Shown: positions 1-64,000 of the stretch, in pieces | Layout of the letters: every line of letters starts with the position of its first letter | How positions within the stretch are numbered: the first letter of the stretch is position 1 | Source: Agelas oroides | Taxonomy: Eukaryota > Porifera > Demospongiae > Agelasida > Agelasidae | DNA: 64,000 nucleotides | NCBI GenBank assembly: GCA_949130485.1 | Contig: OX422184.1 | Coordinates: 20,042,824-20,106,823 of the forward strand | Direction: 5' to 3' | Program-made: the position numbers and the translations under genes | Notes under the pieces: model-generated | Databases searched by the model: none | Told to the model about the DNA's origin: nothing | The model's input: the letters and a program-made list of their open reading frames with translations, nothing else

Positions 1-703
1 TCCCACCTGAAGTACAATATTGAGAACGCTTTCTCCCTGTGGGCGAGAAAAAGCTTCGTGTTTGGCAGCCCTCGGTTCATTGATGATCATGCGAATAAGT
101 ATCTTCCTGTCTTTCCAGATGATGATGTCAGTCCAAAGGTGTAGCCTAGCCTCATTAGCACTTATCATGGAGGGACCTACCCTCAAATCTCGTAAAGTTT
201 CTTATATTCGCGCGGAAAGCGCACGAACTTGTCGTGAGCATATATATATGGGATTCGCTTTTTTCACGGCGGTTCATGTGGCGGTTACGTCACCTATTGT
301 ATATTCATAAGTAACCCGTCGCGCGCACTCCATCGTGCGCACCCTGCCGCGCACTTACTGTACCAACGAAGACAAATGTGTTCACCACACTTATAACACT
401 ACAGGGAAATATACCTAGTGCAATCCCTGGCCCCAGCCCTAATTTAGCCAACAAGCCACAATAGACGACCAGCGCACTGTTCGGTCTAATGTACGCTGTG
501 AAACGAATTAATTATGAATATTCAACACACATGAACCGCTGTGAAACGAATTAGTTATGAATATTCAACAGAAGACTTAATGATGACGTAATGCAGCATG
601 AACAGCTGTGAAAAAAGCGAATTCCATATATATATATATGGTCGCCGCGACGACCAGAAGTTTAATGTGACCATATATATATATAGTCGCCGCGTTCAGA
701 GGG
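1..703. mobile_element. Truncated TTAA-type (piggyBac-like) element, right end, with nested insertion
   Basis: Bases 1-250 and 630-703 are an inverted copy of the element at 6786-7441; the end reads GCGTTCAGAGGG followed by TTAA. About 255-625 is a second element with inverted ends (GATTCGCTTTTTTCACGGC / reverse complement near 610), inserted in the TA-rich part. No coding capacity, so non-autonomous. The left end lies outside the window. Confidence 0.6.
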
Positions 704-1000
704 TTAAATTCCCAAAATTTTCTAGGAGGGCATGCCCCCAGACACCCTTGCCTGTTGCGTGCTTATGCATGCACTAGTAATCTGACCACTTCAAATCTTT
801 TGGCTACAGCCCTGACATAGCTCACCACTTTTTGGGGTGACAAAATACAACTGCACTTGGATGAAATATACATTACTGCTTTTCCAGCACTTTATGGTAA
901 CAGAATAACAGCTATATGTATGCAATTACTCAGACCGATTTTAAGTGCACTTAATGGCAATATCACATCAGCCATGCATGTGTAAATAATATATACATAC
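704..1000. other. Non-coding interval, nothing recognised
   Basis: Intron sequence 3' of the last visible exon. I see no exon signature, repeat structure or RNA gene in it. Confidence 0.5.
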
Positions 1001-63949
<62,949 letters not shown>

Positions 63950-64000
63950 CTGCACAATAGATATTTAGAGGCTGAAATTTATGCTTTCTTTTTTTATAAG

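Overview
This window is animal (metazoan) nuclear DNA: spliced genes with GT-AG introns, extracellular cysteine-rich domains and a dense load of eukaryotic transposons. Nothing fixes the species. Long arrays mixing SRCR and sushi (CCP/SCR) domains are known from marine invertebrates, notably the sponge aggregation-receptor/SRCR-SCR proteins, and the 2A-bearing CR1-like LINE and the short-LTR Ty3/gypsy element also fit a sponge, cnidarian or basal deuterostome. A demosponge is my preferred guess, not a demonstrated fact.

The only convincing host gene is one very large gene on the minus strand that crosses the whole window (63949 down to 1001) and runs off both ends. I find 26 exons, every one a multiple of 3 and every one bounded by phase-1 introns. 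In transcript order they encode SRCR1, four sushi domains, then SRCR2 to SRCR11. Each SRCR domain is split into an N-half and a C-half exon; each sushi domain is one 177-base exon. The exons total 4359 bases (1453 codons), about 7% of the window. I see no signal peptide, membrane segment, promoter or polyadenylation site, so the termini lie outside.

The other ~93% is intron, filled by nested mobile elements. Right to left: 61.1-63.2 kb, small inverted-repeat and hAT-like elements; 52.3-59.7 kb, decayed hAT fragments, a ~1.1-kb duplicated block and a matching inverted pair at 52.4/59.5 kb around the sushi exons; 46.9-49.6 kb, a full-length but broken hAT element (8-bp target duplication, TTF finger); 40.7-44.8 kb, a complete Ty3/gypsy retrotransposon with 138-bp LTRs and a 5-bp target duplication, itself inside an older inverted-repeat element; 26-28.4 kb, an element inside a GCATGC-rich minisatellite; 15.2-20.3 kb, a rearranged CR1-like LINE with a 2A motif, a 9-10-bp-TSD element and two 793-bp elements with 2-bp TSDs; 1-10 kb, several large inverted-repeat elements with other elements nested in their centres.

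The most notable points are the exon-shuffled SRCR/sushi array with its uniform extra cysteine pair, the 2A motif, the paired 793-bp elements whose insertion sites can be read directly from the interrupted LINE reading frame, and the mismatch between near-identical LTRs and a badly broken interior in the gypsy element. Repeat boundaries without a stated target duplication are approximate.
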